From: Ustilaginoidea virens
Taxonomy: Eukaryota > Ascomycota > Sordariomycetes > Hypocreales > Clavicipitaceae
Length of the DNA stretch: 64,000 nt
Direction: 5' to 3'
NCBI RefSeq assembly: GCF_000687475.1
Contig: NC_057320.1
Span: 744,001-808,000 of the forward strand
Shown here: positions 10,869 to 22,546 of the stretch, in pieces
How the letters are laid out: each line of letters opens with the position of its first letter
Position numbering within the stretch: the stretch's first letter is position 1
Program-made: the position numbers and the translations under genes
Notes under the pieces: generated by a model
What the model saw: only the letters and a program-made list of their open reading frames with translations
Database searches by the model: none
What the model was told of the DNA's origin: nothing

Positions 10869-11373
10869 CTAGCTCGGACTCTCGTTGGTTCTTGATGTTT
10901 GTCCCTCCTTGCCCTCACCCTCTGCGACTTTCTCGTTCTGGTGACCCCCTGAAACTGACTGATGAGTACTAGCAGTCTCGTCGACAGGTGACCCACGACT
11001 GCTCCGAGGTTGCTCTTGAGCAGCGGCATTCCACTCTTGCGTATGTTGAATCAAATCGTCGACAGCTTTCCTCGTCATCCAAAACAGCTCCACCCTTTGC
11101 ACGTCGTACAGGACTTTGTCAGGCTTATATCCATAGCAAGACGGATGTTTGCGGCACCTTGGGTATCTTGCCACCAAGTACCTCCCATTGGGTGGACAGC
11201 CCGTCGCATAGGACATGAAGCACATCAGTAGGCTGACGTGCGGTCGGATTCTGCAAATTGAGACCAAATACTCTTCCGTCCTGATTCGCTTGACTGGGAG
11301 TAGAAGAGGAACGGTTCTTCGCGAGGAGGACGACGTCGAAGAAGATGTCGATGTCATGAATGCCGTCCGGCAT
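10869..11373 (-). CDS. Possible small two-exon gene, unknown function
   Basis: Weak model. Exon 1 (11182-11373, ATG at 11373) encodes 64 residues. A 58-base candidate intron (11124-11181, GTACTT donor, TATAAG acceptor, no clear branch site) joins it in phase to exon 2 (10869-11123), giving 148 residues. The second exon has protein-like sequence (DKVLYDVQRVELFWMTRKAV) and a hydrophilic C-terminal tail. Neither exon shows a domain I recognise. The first exon could also continue upstream, since an acceptor-like TAG precedes it at about 11392. It may be a degraded gene remnant, because neighbouring frames on both strands also contain protein-like fragments between 11400 and 11850. Confidence 0.25.
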
Positions 11374-14300
11374 GTGCTTTCCGCGACACGCCTATGTTGA
11401 CTTGGGGTATTGCTCCCGAGAAAGTGATATCCGGTTTGCCATGGACGCGGAGAATCTGATGGCAAGTCTGGGCAAAAAGAAAAAGAGGACAGAGAGACGG
11501 ATTCTGGTTATTTCTACCAAGTGCTTGCCCGGGGGGCAGACTGCCATGGTCAGACGATGCCAAAACAAGGAGGGAGCGGTTGCTACCCGATATCGCGGAG
11601 CACGAAACCTGGACGGCACTTCATCGTGGCAGCCCACGTCGCAAGCGACACGCTGCGGACTCCAGTGACACAGTTGATGAAACAGGCGAGGAAGTCGACA
11701 GATGATGGAAAGGGCTTGACTCTCCTACGCCTGACGTTAAACTGGCGGACCCGACGCGCCCTGGTCTGTCGATGCGCACCGTCCAGAAAAGGATATCGCA
11801 CCAGGCGCTGGTGTAAGACGTGTGGCCATGTGTCACGGCTGAGGCTACCAGGCTCGGCCATGTCATCCATCGCATGGGACGCCTTGCGATGTCTACTCAG
11901 GCGAGAAGAGCAGGACAGGCCAAGCCAAGCCAAGCAAGCAAGCATGCAAGCAAATGCAAGTGAAGGGGGAAAGAATGCGGTTTCCCTCGCCATCCCGCGC
12001 GACAGCTCGCGGCTTCAGTACCGCGGGTGGTGCAGTCTCGGATCCAGCTGATTCTTCTTTGTATCCGGCTGGCTCTCGTCTTTCCGTGATTATCATTGCA
12101 ATCCCCGAATGTTTGCCGGGCAGTAGACTACATCTTACGCAACCCACCCTCTGTAGATGTTACATTCCCACCACAACTCTTTCTCCTTTTGTTCTGTGTG
12201 AAATGGGCACGAGGCAAACGAAGGATCCCGTATGCTAAGTAGGTTTGTATGCTGGAGGGCCGCAACATTTTCCACTGGTCCATGCCAACAGGGCTGAAGT
12301 CTGCATCGCCAACCAAGATGTGCTCTGCTTGCTTTCCGCCCGAGTTCAGCCTGATTAAACTGCCTGCCTCCAACGCGGACGTCGCATTCTTTCTACAAGC
12401 GGCAAAACGACGGCATGTGGGCGTACCCGGTGCATTATCCACCTTGTCTGTCCATGACTCGGGAGGCACTGAGATGACTCTTGACAGCATGACGTCCCGT
12501 CTCCAAAGACGGGAGCACTCGACACACTTGAAAACGGCTGGGCACGAGTCCAGCATGTGAGATAGTGGTACCTGTGCTCGAGGGTAGGCGAGCGAGGTCC
12601 CATTAGCCATTCATTCGTCCGTTGCGGGAGAACATGACACGTAAGAGGTCGGGGTCGTACGGTGGGGACCCGGAACCGCATCTGGCAATCCACAGCGCAT
12701 GCCGAGGGCAGACGTATAGTCTGTAAAGGTCCAGTCCCGTTCTTCGAAGCCACGCCACGAACTGTGGCACGTAAAGGTACAGGTATGTACCTGGATTCAC
12801 TCGTGATGGGGGGGGGGATGCGGTCGCTGGGCTCTACCAGCAGGCCGTTTCAGCAGCTTGGCTGCCTCCCAGCTCTCGAGCGCAATCCACATGCAGTTAA
12901 GCAAGCAAGCAGCGGGTAAACAGCCTGGCGCTGCAGAAGTCAGGGTTCTGCCGCAACGTCTATCTTCTTGTTGGATTCTTTCCCGTTTTTCTTGGCTGCT
13001 TCCCAGGACCCCAGGCCCGGCGAAAGGCAGCAAGCAGACGATGATGGCACACCGCTTACCAGAAGGGTCTCGCCGCTCTCGCGTGCTCCGTTAGGTATCC
13101 AAGGGGGGGCCTTTTTCTTCCCTTGGTGCCACATTGCCAGAGCTGTGCGGTCAGGATTCCCGAAATGGTTTTTGGTGCAAGTTTAAGCTTTGGCAATCTC
13201 AAAGTCAGGAAATGCGGCAAAGGACGTCTGGGTGTGGTTCCGGCGATGATGCGACCTCGTACGGTGTACTTTGTAAGTTCTTTGCAACTCGAAGCAAACA
13301 TGTGGATATGTGCGGTACCCGGTACCTACCTTGCCACCCGACAGGAAGTACTCCGCCCTTACTGATGCATTGGTCATCTGGCGCACCAGGCCAGACAGTC
13401 AGTTCCAGGCACCTCCCAGCCCGCTGCCGTCTCCGCAAACCAAAAGGTCCTTCCTACAGTGAGACACCACCGGGGGGGGGGGGGGGGGGGGGGGGTTGTC
13501 GGCAACCTGCCCACACTGATGATAATGATAAACCCACGACCTGATGCCGACATACTGCCGACGTAACAAAACCGCACATCATCCCCCGCACCGATCAGTG
13601 TCGAACCTGAAACGTGCCGTGTCTCCGTGTCTTTGGACGGGTATCATATCCTCAACAGATAAACGATCCAGGCAAGGGGCGACAGCGCGATGACACCGCG
13701 CAAAAGGCACGGGGTAAACGGGTAAACGGCAAAACTAACAAGGGCAAGCAAGGCCCGGGGCGACAAGTCGACTCCACGGTGTGGAAGGAAGGGAGGATAC
13801 GTATAGCACTTGCTCGCCTCGGCCGTTGATTGGCCACCTACCCGAGAGCGTAAAAAGTTCTTGTGGCGGCTTCAGGCGTCGGACTCGCGGAGCAGAGTAG
13901 TTCAAAGGGCGTGGCCTCGGCTGGCGGAGCACCAGACAGTCATCATCTTGGGTCCTGTGCCGCGCAAGGGATGAAGCAGAGATGTTCTGGTAGGCCTCAG
14001 CTCATTCGGCAGTGGGCAGTGGGCAGCGGCAGTGGGCAGTGGGCGGTGGCCGGTGCTGTTTGCGGAAGCTGCTGCGAGACTCGAGACTATTTTTAGCTTT
14101 GCTTTTGCCGAGCGTGTGCTTGTTCCGACTCTTCTGAGCGTGCAGTCGTGCGCTTGCCATAGGTACTTTGACCCAGGGGCCAGGCAGTGAATCAGTGGGT
14201 GGATCGGAGGCCCATTGGCCGAGCTGGCGGCTGGGGATTGCAGGCCCTTGCTCAAGCAGCGATAAGCCATTCGTGACGCGAGATGGCGCCCAAAAAGGCA

Positions 14301-16157
14301 CCTGGGAAGAAGACAATAAAAAAAGCAGCGTCCTGGCGCGGGTTCTGTTCTCCGTACACTCCATGTACTCGGCACGTGCTTGATGATTCGCGACCAGGCG
14401 GCTCGCGCCTTGCCGCCCCTCCCCAGGGGAGCAGAGCAACAGCTGCGTGGACGTGATGCTTGCATTATACCTGATGTCCCGAGGCAGGAGGTAGGTACCT
14501 ATGTTTGGAGTACATGTACGGAGTATGCAACGTATTTGTGCCAAGCCTGCCACGCCGTGCGGCGCATGTCTGGTACTGTCTGGTAGCACCCAGCCACTGC
14601 TGTGCTCGGCACAGCGACTCTGGCTGCGTGCTAGACAACATTGAACCAACATTGAACTCCCCTGATCCAAAACATCTCGGGAGCCTGGACCGAAAACGTC
14701 CGCCAAGCATTCTGTCTTCTTGTGCTCGTCGCCAACAAGCCGGGCAGAAACGGAACCAGACCTTGATCAGATCAGCCGGTCGGAGGAGTGCCTGCCGCGT
14801 CCAACATCGTCAGCTTGTGCCGACGCGCCCGCAAGCTGTCTTGGAAGAAAAACAAGTCGCCTTGTCGTCGCGAACCAGCTTGCGGGATTTACTCCGCTTT
14901 CTTCGGGCACACATGAGCCTCGTTCAGCCTCGTGCCAAGACACCTCGCGAGCCAAGTACCGAGGATTCCTCCAGCCCTTGCGCGGGTGAGAAGGATAAGG
15001 TTTCTGCGCAACGGCGTCCATGGACCATAGCTTGGACAAGGCGGCGCGGCGGACTCGACAAGAGCAAAGAGGACTTGACTTGGTGGTCTAGGGCAAGGAA
15101 CAACGCACGGCGGCGTGACGACTGGGTGACTACTGCATGTGTGTGATTAGTGGACTGTGCGGACTCTGAAGGAAGGGGGTTGGTGGGGCCCCCGGGGGGA
15201 GGGGGGTGTGAGCGGGAGAGGGGCTCCGGGGGGAAGTCAATGGACCTGGTCTGCCAGTCCAGCCACGGATACTACCCTGTACGTAGCACTGGCTCGCACG
15301 CCTCTCTCCGTACAGGGCCCATCCGTTGGCGACCGACAACGTTCCATGTTCCTTCAGCCCCAGACAGCGGTCGACTTGCGATTTTTGCCATCCCCCGATG
15401 GGCTAGGTACTTTGCCGGCAGAGCCAGTCCAAGTGCCCTCCCTCACGGTCGGTTGTTTGCAAGCTGCTCTTGTCTCTGCAGGCTCATCCCTCTCCGTCCA
15501 CCCCTTGCTCCCCATTCCCTGGCCCACTTTTCTTGCCAGGATCCCGAAACCCATGCAACCACTTCCAACTCACCAACTCGCCCCACTTGCTCACTCGCCA
15601 GCTGGTCCGATGGACTCCATTTGCCAGCCAGTGCTTTGGCACAAGGTCTGGTCCGCCCGTCAGACTAAGCCCAGCAAAACAAACCGGCCAGCCGCCATGC
15701 TCCGTGCCACTCATTCCACCAAATCGCTCACTGGGGGAACTCCTTCACAACACAAGCCCTACTCTGCGACCCCAAGTCGACGAGTTTCGACGCCTGGGCT
15801 TCGATTGCCTCCGTTCGATTCAATCAATCCCTCGCCTCCATTGCCAGTCGGTCGGACCTCATCTCAACGCCTCCCTCGACCGTTAACCGTGGCTGGATCC
15901 GGAAATCCCCGTCTGCTTGTTCCCGACCGACGCCGATCCTGTCGACATTTTTCACGCGACGAGTACTCTTCAAATCCCTCGATCCAAGGCTGTTTCAAAA
16001 ATATTCTGCTCTCGATATCCCCAACGACCTTCTCGTGGGGCTCGCGTCACCATCCGACGACAAGCGGCTGAGTGCCGCTGGCCCTGCTCGATTCCGGGCA
16101 ACCGAGTCCCGACGAAACGGATACGCAGTCGACGGATTGCGCCCTAACCACGCCGCC
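11374..16157. other. Gene-poor spacer and probable long 5' leader
   Basis: No convincing gene. Both strands between 11400 and 11850 carry short protein-like fragments that stop or change frame, possibly a decayed gene. A run of about 23 G lies at 13472-13494. A GGGCAGTGGGCAGT repeat is at 14015-14045. The motif AGGTACCT occurs at 14493-14500 and TACGGAGTA near 14517. From about 15150 the plus strand is pyrimidine-rich and open in one frame to 16071; it lacks an in-frame ATG model and most likely is promoter and 5' leader of the membrane protein gene starting at 16158. Confidence 0.5.
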
Positions 16158-17402
16158 ATGCGCTCTGGGGATGGAAATGCAAGGTCTGGGAGCAGGCGTT
16201 CCGCCGGAGGGTCCATACGCCTGCTGGAGGACGACGACTACGATTTGACGGCTCATGCCGTCTCGGACGGGTTTCGTCCAACGGCCTCGAATGGCGCTGG
16301 TGTCGATGGTGCCGATGGTGCCGACGATGCTAACGGTGCTGCGTCGATTTCAACCCCCTCGTCACAGGTCCCGCGATTTCAATATCCAGGTCTTCCTCGT
16401 TCGCCGCCGCCTGTCGGCCCGTCTCCTCTGAAAACGTTTGATCATCGGCCATCAAGCATGTCGAAACCTCCACGTCACCACGACTCCCTGACTCTACGGA
16501 ATGACGGCTTGGTTCAGTCTCGGCCCAGCGAGCCATGCTCCTCTTCGAGCAGCTCAATGCAAAGTGATGCTCCGTACCATGGCTCTGTTCATCCATCTCA
16601 TCCTTATCAGATGTATCCTCAGAGGACGTGTAGCAACGCCACGTCCTCGACGGAACGTTTGACTAGCGAGGATGCCTACAGCGGACGACGGGAACCTGCC
16701 CACCCGTACGCAATGTACGCCCAGGACACCGCTTCCCACCGAGACCCAAGCCGGCAGCCCATGCTCGTCGGGTTCAACGGCATGGGGGATGGGTACCGCA
16801 GACAACTCGGACCCGACGGCGAGGAAGCCGGAGACTTGATAGGACCCCTCGGTCACATGGAAGAACTTCCACCGTACACAAGATACCCCCAAGAAGCATT
16901 CGCCGACAAGCCGACGACCGAACCAATCGACCACCTCACGGTGTCGACAGTCACTGACAGAAACTCAACTGCAGCTCCGGGAGCGGATCGTATATCGCCC
17001 ACTGACCCGATTCCTGGCGCCGGAGGCATCGGCCTCGCCACGCGGAATCCTGAATTTTCCTCCACGGAGGATTTGGCGAGCCTGCCTCTCAGGGCTAGTT
17101 CCATTCGCAGTGCAACTTCCGACGGAAGCCAGCATGACATCAATGGCGCAGCCCGGGACTTTGCTGAAAAACCCACACAGAGCAAGTGGCAGCGAAGGGC
17201 GCGGAAGAGGCTGTGCGGAATCGTGCCGTACTGGGTGATATGTTTGCTGCTGTCTGGCATTGTTATTCTGGGAGTCGTCATGGGAACCGTCATCGGGACC
17301 ATGGTCACGAGACACAGTGGTTCGCCAACCCCCAGTGACCGGTAAGTGGAATCATCGGGCTTCTTGCTCGACCTCCCCCGAAATAAAAGACGGGAAAAAA
17401 AG

Positions 17403-17433
<31 letters not shown>

Positions 17434-18455
17434 ATGCACAATCTAGTCGGTCCTGTTGCTTGGGAGCTAACCTTGACAGATCATTCGCAAAACCACCCGT
17501 CACAAACAGTGTTGAATTCTTGGCCAGCAAGCCTCCAGACCTCCCGGCTTTGGCCACTGGTTGCTACGCCTTGCCTCCCTTGGAAAAATACCAGGTACCC
17601 AAAGCTTGCATCAAGGACTCTTCCCAAACACCGGCTTGGAGTTGCGACATGCCGTTCCGCTGGTATTCGATGAATGTCAGCAACCAGGACAACCAGCCAG
17701 ACTTTTCCAACTATGCCCTGAAACTGGCCCCGTTCGACGCCAGAGTGTCCAAGTTTATCTGGGGCTCGCAGCCACCCGAGATTCCCGAATTCAAAACCCT
17801 CCGTCTTGTCAAGGACATGGAAGAAGCAAACCGCGGGCCAGCCTGGTACCTCGAGGTCGACTACAACAAGACCGTCATGGTGCGGGAAGGCCAGCTCAAG
17901 CCTGCCAGCACTGGAGCCTCCAAGAGGAACTGGGAGGCGCTCAGCAGCCCGGTCCCGGGATTCGACAAATCCCGCTATCTCAGGAAGGGCTTCGCAGCCG
18001 CCGACGGGGACAAACCCTGGATCTGCACCTGGCCGAGGATCAAGCTCCAGGTCTTCATCTATCCCAACCAGACCTTCACCCCGCCCAGAACCAGCTCGGC
18101 GTCTGGATCCGTAGCCACAGGCTCACCGTCATCAACAGACGGGCCGTCTCCGCCCAGGAAGGAGCCCTACCCCAAGCTGGTGAAATTCGTCGAGCGTCGA
18201 CCGGACGGCCTCGCCGCCTCCGCGCCCGCGACGTGCACTCAGTATCAAATCGTCAACAACGGCCAGGACAAGGTCCCTATTCTCGACGACAACGGGCGTC
18301 CCGTCGTCATCAAGATCAGCGAAGTCGGCCAGAGCTCCAAAGATGCCGTCACGCGACGCCAAGTCAACCCGGGCGCCGGGCTCCTTTCGTCCCTGCAAGA
18401 CAGAGACGTGGAGCTGACGCCTTGCGGATGCGTCTCATTCTCCTGGTCTGTGTAA
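16158..18455 (+). CDS. Single-pass membrane protein with extracellular domain
   Basis: Two exons, 16158-17341 and 17480-18455, joined in phase through an intron with a GTAAGT donor, GCTAAC branch (17466-17471) and ACAG acceptor; the product is 719 residues. The ATG at 16158 (context GCCGCCATGC) is preferred; the frame is open further upstream but without ATG. Residues 1-350 are disordered and rich in Ser, Pro and Tyr. Residues about 355-381 (ending in GIVILGVVMGTVIGT) form one membrane helix, preceded by basic residues (RRARKR), so the N-terminus should be cytosolic. The C-terminal domain has cysteines, N-glycosylation sequons and aromatic-rich blocks (MPFRWYSMNV, PAWYLEVDY). It resembles a conserved ascomycete membrane family of unknown function (DUF7820-like, from memory). 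The intron contains a run of about 30 A (17402-17431). The gene converges on PEX20. Confidence 0.8.
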
Positions 18456-19370
18456 GCGTTTCGGGGCAGTCCCACTTGAGATTCGGGCGTTTATTTGCTG
18501 TTTTGCCCTGGTATTTCTTGTTTTCCCCCGCTTTTCCTGTTGTTGCTGTTGTCGTTATTTTTTCTTTTTTGACCGTCTGGTCTCGGAATTACATGGAAAA
18601 GCAAGGAAGCATTGAATTCATCCTTTGGGAATTATTTGCGCGGGGGGTAGGCTTTGCATATGTGGCGTTTGTACGGTGGAAATGTTTTGCGTCTTGATGG
18701 TCGCCATGATAATGTTTGCCTGGGGTCTTTTTTGGCGGCTGGGAGAGTATATGTTGCGAGGGGAGTGAAGCAGCCAGTTATATATAGTGCCGGGCTAGGG
18801 AGCTGACGTGTAGTGAAAATACTACCGCCCTCTTACACTCGGTATGAAACACGTCAATGACACTTGGTTGACCGTTGTATTGCCGCTTGGTACATATGAG
18901 TGATACTACCTCACTTGGTATCAACTGCGTCACTTTTGGTGTCGACAGTTATATTCTGCCGCACTTGGTATCCGTGATATGTACTACCTCAGTCAGTGAC
19001 GGACGAGCATCCTTCCACACTTGGTATCGACCATGCTACACTTCACTTGGTGCTGACAGCTATATTGCCAGACTTGGCATCCGTCATGCTACCGCGCTCG
19101 GTGTTGGTGCAACAACCCTTGCCGGCCAGGCCTTGACGGGGCCAGACTACACAGATTCCGCACGCATCGGCAGTTCTCAGCATGTTTAAAATCGTCGCCG
19201 CCCTTTGACCCCCCCCCCCCCCCCCCTATGTAGGCGTCGCCACCACCGCTGGCTCGGTACCTCGCCGTTGCGCCCAAACGACGGGCTCATCCGGCGGGGG
19301 GATGGCGCCCAGTCCGACGCAGCGGGTTCCCCGGCCCGCCCCCTTCTCTCTGTCCGCCCGCAAAAGGCCT
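18456..19370. other. Spacer between convergent genes
   Basis: The shared 3' region of the membrane protein gene and PEX20. It contains the CACTTGGTATC-type repeat cluster at 18836-19107 and a 17-base C run at about 19210-19226. No coding model was found; the frames seen are short and follow the repeat. Confidence 0.6.
18836..19107. repeat. Ten dispersed copies of a CACTTGGTATC-like element
   Basis: Units related to CACTTGGTATC begin near 18836, 18861, 18884, 18912, 18931, 18962, 19017, 19043, 19071 and 19094. The spacing is irregular, about 20 to 55 bases. The best-conserved copies read CACTTGGTATC; others vary to CGCTTGGTAC, CACTTGGTGCT or CGCTCGGTGTT. Spacers also share pieces (ACTACCTCA, GACAGYTATATT), so this may be the residue of a higher-order tandem array of about 50 or 100 bases. 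Confidence 0.7.
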
Positions 19371-20533
19371 TCACGTCGTCGGCTGCGGATGCTGCTCGTG
19401 CGCGCCGTCGCCTGCCGTGGCGCGGATCTCGTTGTCCACAATGTCCTTTCGGCCGTCTCGGAAATCCCGCATCAGCGAGAGGAAGACGGAGTTTTGCCAC
19501 TTGTCCCCGTCTTCGTGCTGCACGGATTCCAGCAGGCGCTCGGCGGCTTGGGACACGGCCGACTTGGCCTTGGGGGCCGCGTCGCGATCCGCCGGGCCTT
19601 GCTCGCGTCCCTGCCTCTCCTGCAGAGAGAGGCTGCCGATTTCGGGGGTGTCGAGATCCGTGTACGGCGGGGACGGAAGGGCGTCGGTGTCGCGCGCGGT
19701 TTCCTCTGCGGCCGCCGCATCCGTCGTCTCGGCCGCCGCCGGGAGCGAGGCCCCGTTGAGCTCCAGCTCTCGCGCCATCTGCTCCATCGCGGCGTCGACG
19801 CGCGACATGTCCCCCCCCCCGCCGTGGCTGGACACCCATTGCGACATGTCCCTGTCAAAGTCGGATTCCGCAGCGGCCGGCATGGCCTGGGGGCTCATGA
19901 ACCCAGCCGGCCCGGTGGCCCGCAGCACGGGCCGCCCGAAAGCCTGGCCGAGGGCCGGCTGCAGGCCCATCGGCGCGGGCTGTTGATGCATCTGCGCGGC
20001 GGGGCCGGGCCGCGCTTGCTGGTGGGAGAAGCGCGCAAAGTCGGCGGCCCAGTTGCCGATGTCTGGGGCTGGCGAGGCTCTCGCCTGCTGCGACAGCCGG
20101 GCAGGGACGGGCTGTTGTTGATGTCGTTGGTGCTGTTGTTGTTGCAGGGCAGCCGCGTGCGCAGCAAGGCGGTTTGCGGCATCGTGAGGCGCTCCCGGGA
20201 AGACGGACGGTGCCGCGTCGACAAAGGCGGCAAAGCTGTCGTGGTCCTGCGTCTGTTGTCGAGGGGATCGGAAAGACTGCGAGTTGGGGGGTCCCACCAA
20301 GGTCAGCCGCGTTCGTGGGAGATGGAAGAAAAGAAAGAAAGAAAGAAAGAAAGGCAAAAATCAGCAGGAAGAGGGGGGGCGAGAGAGATGTAGCCGTGGT
20401 GATGGAGACGTACACTGTGAGCTCGACCTGCAGATGGGTCAACGAGGTGGTCTTGATGATGGCTGACGTCGCGAGAGTGATGGTCGACGAGGCGTTTGAA
20501 CGGCGACGGGCCGCTGCATGAGGCGTCTGCCAT
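19371..20533 (-). CDS. PEX20: Peroxin 20, PTS2 import co-receptor
   Basis: PEX20 works with PEX7 to carry PTS2 proteins into peroxisomes, cycling between cytosol and membrane. Two exons: 20414-20533 (40 codons) and 19371-20276. The 137-base intron has a GTACGT donor, CTGAC branch and CGCAG acceptor, phase 0; the product is 341 residues. The N-terminus MADASCSGPSPFKRL carries the conserved cysteine at position 6, the residue ubiquitinated for receptor recycling in this family. A WxxxF-type PEX14/PEX13-binding motif lies at W116 (WAADF), a second Trp motif at W187, and the conserved C-terminal block KWQNSVFLSLMRDFRDG, the PEX7-contacting region, starts near 299. The middle is Gln/Ala/Pro-rich and disordered, as usual. 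It is divergent from SEC13. A high-GC frame on the opposite strand is a shadow. Confidence 0.92.
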
Positions 20534-21181
20534 GGCCGCAGGGAGCAGGCGGATCAGCAAACGTCGGCTGGTGAGAGCGAGGCCGGCAAGCAAAGGCGCT
20601 TGGGGATCGGGTTCTGGTGACGTTGCTGCGATGAGGGAGGACTGTAAATCTGGGGAAACGACGTGGCTGGATGGGATGCGGCCGCTGTAGGCGAGAGGAG
20701 AGTCTGGGACTGTGAGTGCGCCCCGCGTGCTAAGTTGGCAGTCGAAGTTGGAGCTGAAGTTGGAGCTGAAGTTGAAGCTGAAGTTGAAGCTGAAGTTGAA
20801 GCTGAAGTTGAAGCTGAAGCTGAAGGAGTAGTAGCCAAAGGTTGTGCGATGCCGTACTTGTGCCGAGGTTCAACACGCCGCAGCGCACTCCGTCCCGGGG
20901 CGTGGCGTCCCAGTCACGTGCTTCCCGCTGTGGCCGTGCACGTCCCAGGCACGGCGGCAGGTCAAGCCACCAGCCACAACCACGGCCACGGCCACGGCCA
21001 TCATCGCCAAGCTGCCTGCGAGCTTGACGAAGGCATCCCCAACATCGTGTCCTTTGCAGCGCACCACATCCCGCTGTCCGCCTACCCGCGCGCCTTCGCC
21101 TCTTCAACCCCCCTCTTTCCGCCGTACGCACGCACGCACGTGCCCCAGCTCTCGACGCCGAACATACATCCGCACCGAAAG
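20534..21181. promoter_or_regulatory. Shared divergent promoter of PEX20 and SEC13
   Basis: The 648 bases between the two start codons must hold both promoters. They include a purine-rich repeat of the 12-mer GAAGTTGAAGCT (20743-20827). No TATA box stands out. Whether the two genes are co-regulated is unknown. Confidence 0.6.
20743..20827. repeat. GAAGTTGAAGCT 12-mer tandem repeat
   Basis: About seven copies of a 12-base unit alternating GAAGTT and GGAGCT/GAAGCT. It sits in the middle of the PEX20-SEC13 shared promoter. It is open in several frames, giving Glu/Val/Ala repeats, but there is no coding support. Confidence 0.85.
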
Positions 21182-22546
21182 ATGGTACGGCAACACCCCC
21201 CGGGGCCGGCCAGCCCAACGCCCGCCCTTGGTCCAGGAAAGCATCGCCACGTTGGGGAGGCGCCGTTGTGCTGACAGCTCGGCTTTGCTCCCTCCAGGCC
21301 GCGCAAGTCATTGCCAACTCTAGTCACGATGACATGATTGTACGTTCTGCTCGCTGCGTCGGTTTCGACGGCCGCCCGTGCAAAAAACGACCCTGGTTGT
21401 CACCGCGCAAGAAGGCCCCCCCCCCCTCCCCCCGCGGGGTCAATGGTTGTGTGCTTGGAAAGGCTGACAGCAGACGGGGCAACGACGGCAACCCCTGCAG
21501 CACGACGCCGTCCTCGACTACTACGGGCGCAAGCTCGCGACCTGCTCGAGCGACCGGACCATCAAGATCTTCGAGGTGGACGGCGAGTCGCACAGACTGA
21601 CGGAGACGCTGAAAGGGTAAGTGCCGACTCTTTTTGTTGCTCGTTTTTTGCACAAAAAAAAAAAAAAAAAAAAAAAAAAGGCACGCCACGCCACGCCACG
21701 CCACGCCGCGTCGCGCCCGCCGAACGAGAGGCAAAGTGCCGGGAAACGAGAGACTGGAAAATAACAAAAAAACCAACAAAACCCCCACGCAGCCACGAAG
21801 GAGCCGTGTGGAGCGTGTCCTGGGCTCACCCCAAGTACGGCAACATCCTCGCGTCGGCCGGCTACGACGGCAAGGTCTTCATCTGGAAGGAGCAGGGCCA
21901 GAACAACCAGTGGCAGCGCATCTACGACTTCCCCGGGCACAAGGCGTCGGTCAACGTGGTGGCGTGGTCCCCCCACGAGGCCGGCTGCCTGCTCGCCACG
22001 GCCTCGTCCGACGGCAGCGTCGGCGTGCTCGAGTTCAAGGACGCGGCCGTCGACCACGTCACGTTCCCGGCCCACGGGCTTGGCGTCAACTCGGTCTCGT
22101 GGGCGCCCGCCACCACGCCCGGCAGCATCGTCAGCAGCGCCCCCGGCCCCGGGTCCGTGGGCAACCGGCGCTTCGTCACCGGCGGCTCCGACAACCTCGT
22201 CAAGATCTGGGCCTTTGACCCGGCCTCGCAGTCGTACAAGCAGGAGGGCGAGCCGCTGGCCGGCCACGCCGACTGGGTCCGCGACGTGGCCTGGTCGCCG
22301 ACCGTGCTGCAAAAGTCGTACATTGCCTCGGCGTCCCAGGACAAGACGGTGCGCATCTGGACCTCGGACCCGTCCACCAACGGCCACTGGGAGCCCAAGG
22401 TGCTCGGCTTCGACGCCGCCGTCTGGCGCGTCAGCTGGTCCCTGAGCGGCAACGTCCTGGCCGTCAGCGGCGCCGACAACAAGGTCTCGCTGTGGAAGGA
22501 GAGCCTGCGCGGCGAGTGGGAGTGCGTCAAGTCGATGGAGGAGTAG
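21182..22546 (+). CDS. SEC13: SEC13, COPII outer coat and nuclear pore WD40 protein
   Basis: Four exons: 21182-21184 (the ATG alone), 21298-21339, 21501-21616 and 21793-22546; 304 residues against 297 in yeast. All joins are in phase. Intron 1 starts GTACGG right after ATG and ends with CTGAC branch and CTCCAG; intron 2 starts GTACGT; intron 3 starts GTAAGT and holds 26 A (21654-21679). The protein begins [15 protein letters not shown], as SEC13 orthologues do, and continues with six WD repeats (for example [41 protein letters not shown]). SEC13 pairs with SEC31 in the COPII cage for ER export and with the Nup84 complex in the nuclear pore. A possible AATAAA polyadenylation signal lies at 22600-22605. 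Confidence 0.93.

Noticed and set aside
15157..16071. 304-codon plus-strand frame upstream of the membrane protein
   Set aside because: It has no in-frame ATG start or conserved motif; pyrimidine-rich composition fits a promoter and 5' leader.
18836..19107. Possible CRISPR-like array
   Set aside because: Units are only about 10 bases, spacing is irregular, the host is a eukaryote and no cas genes are present.
19302..20393. 363-codon plus-strand frame
   Set aside because: Antisense shadow of PEX20 caused by high GC.
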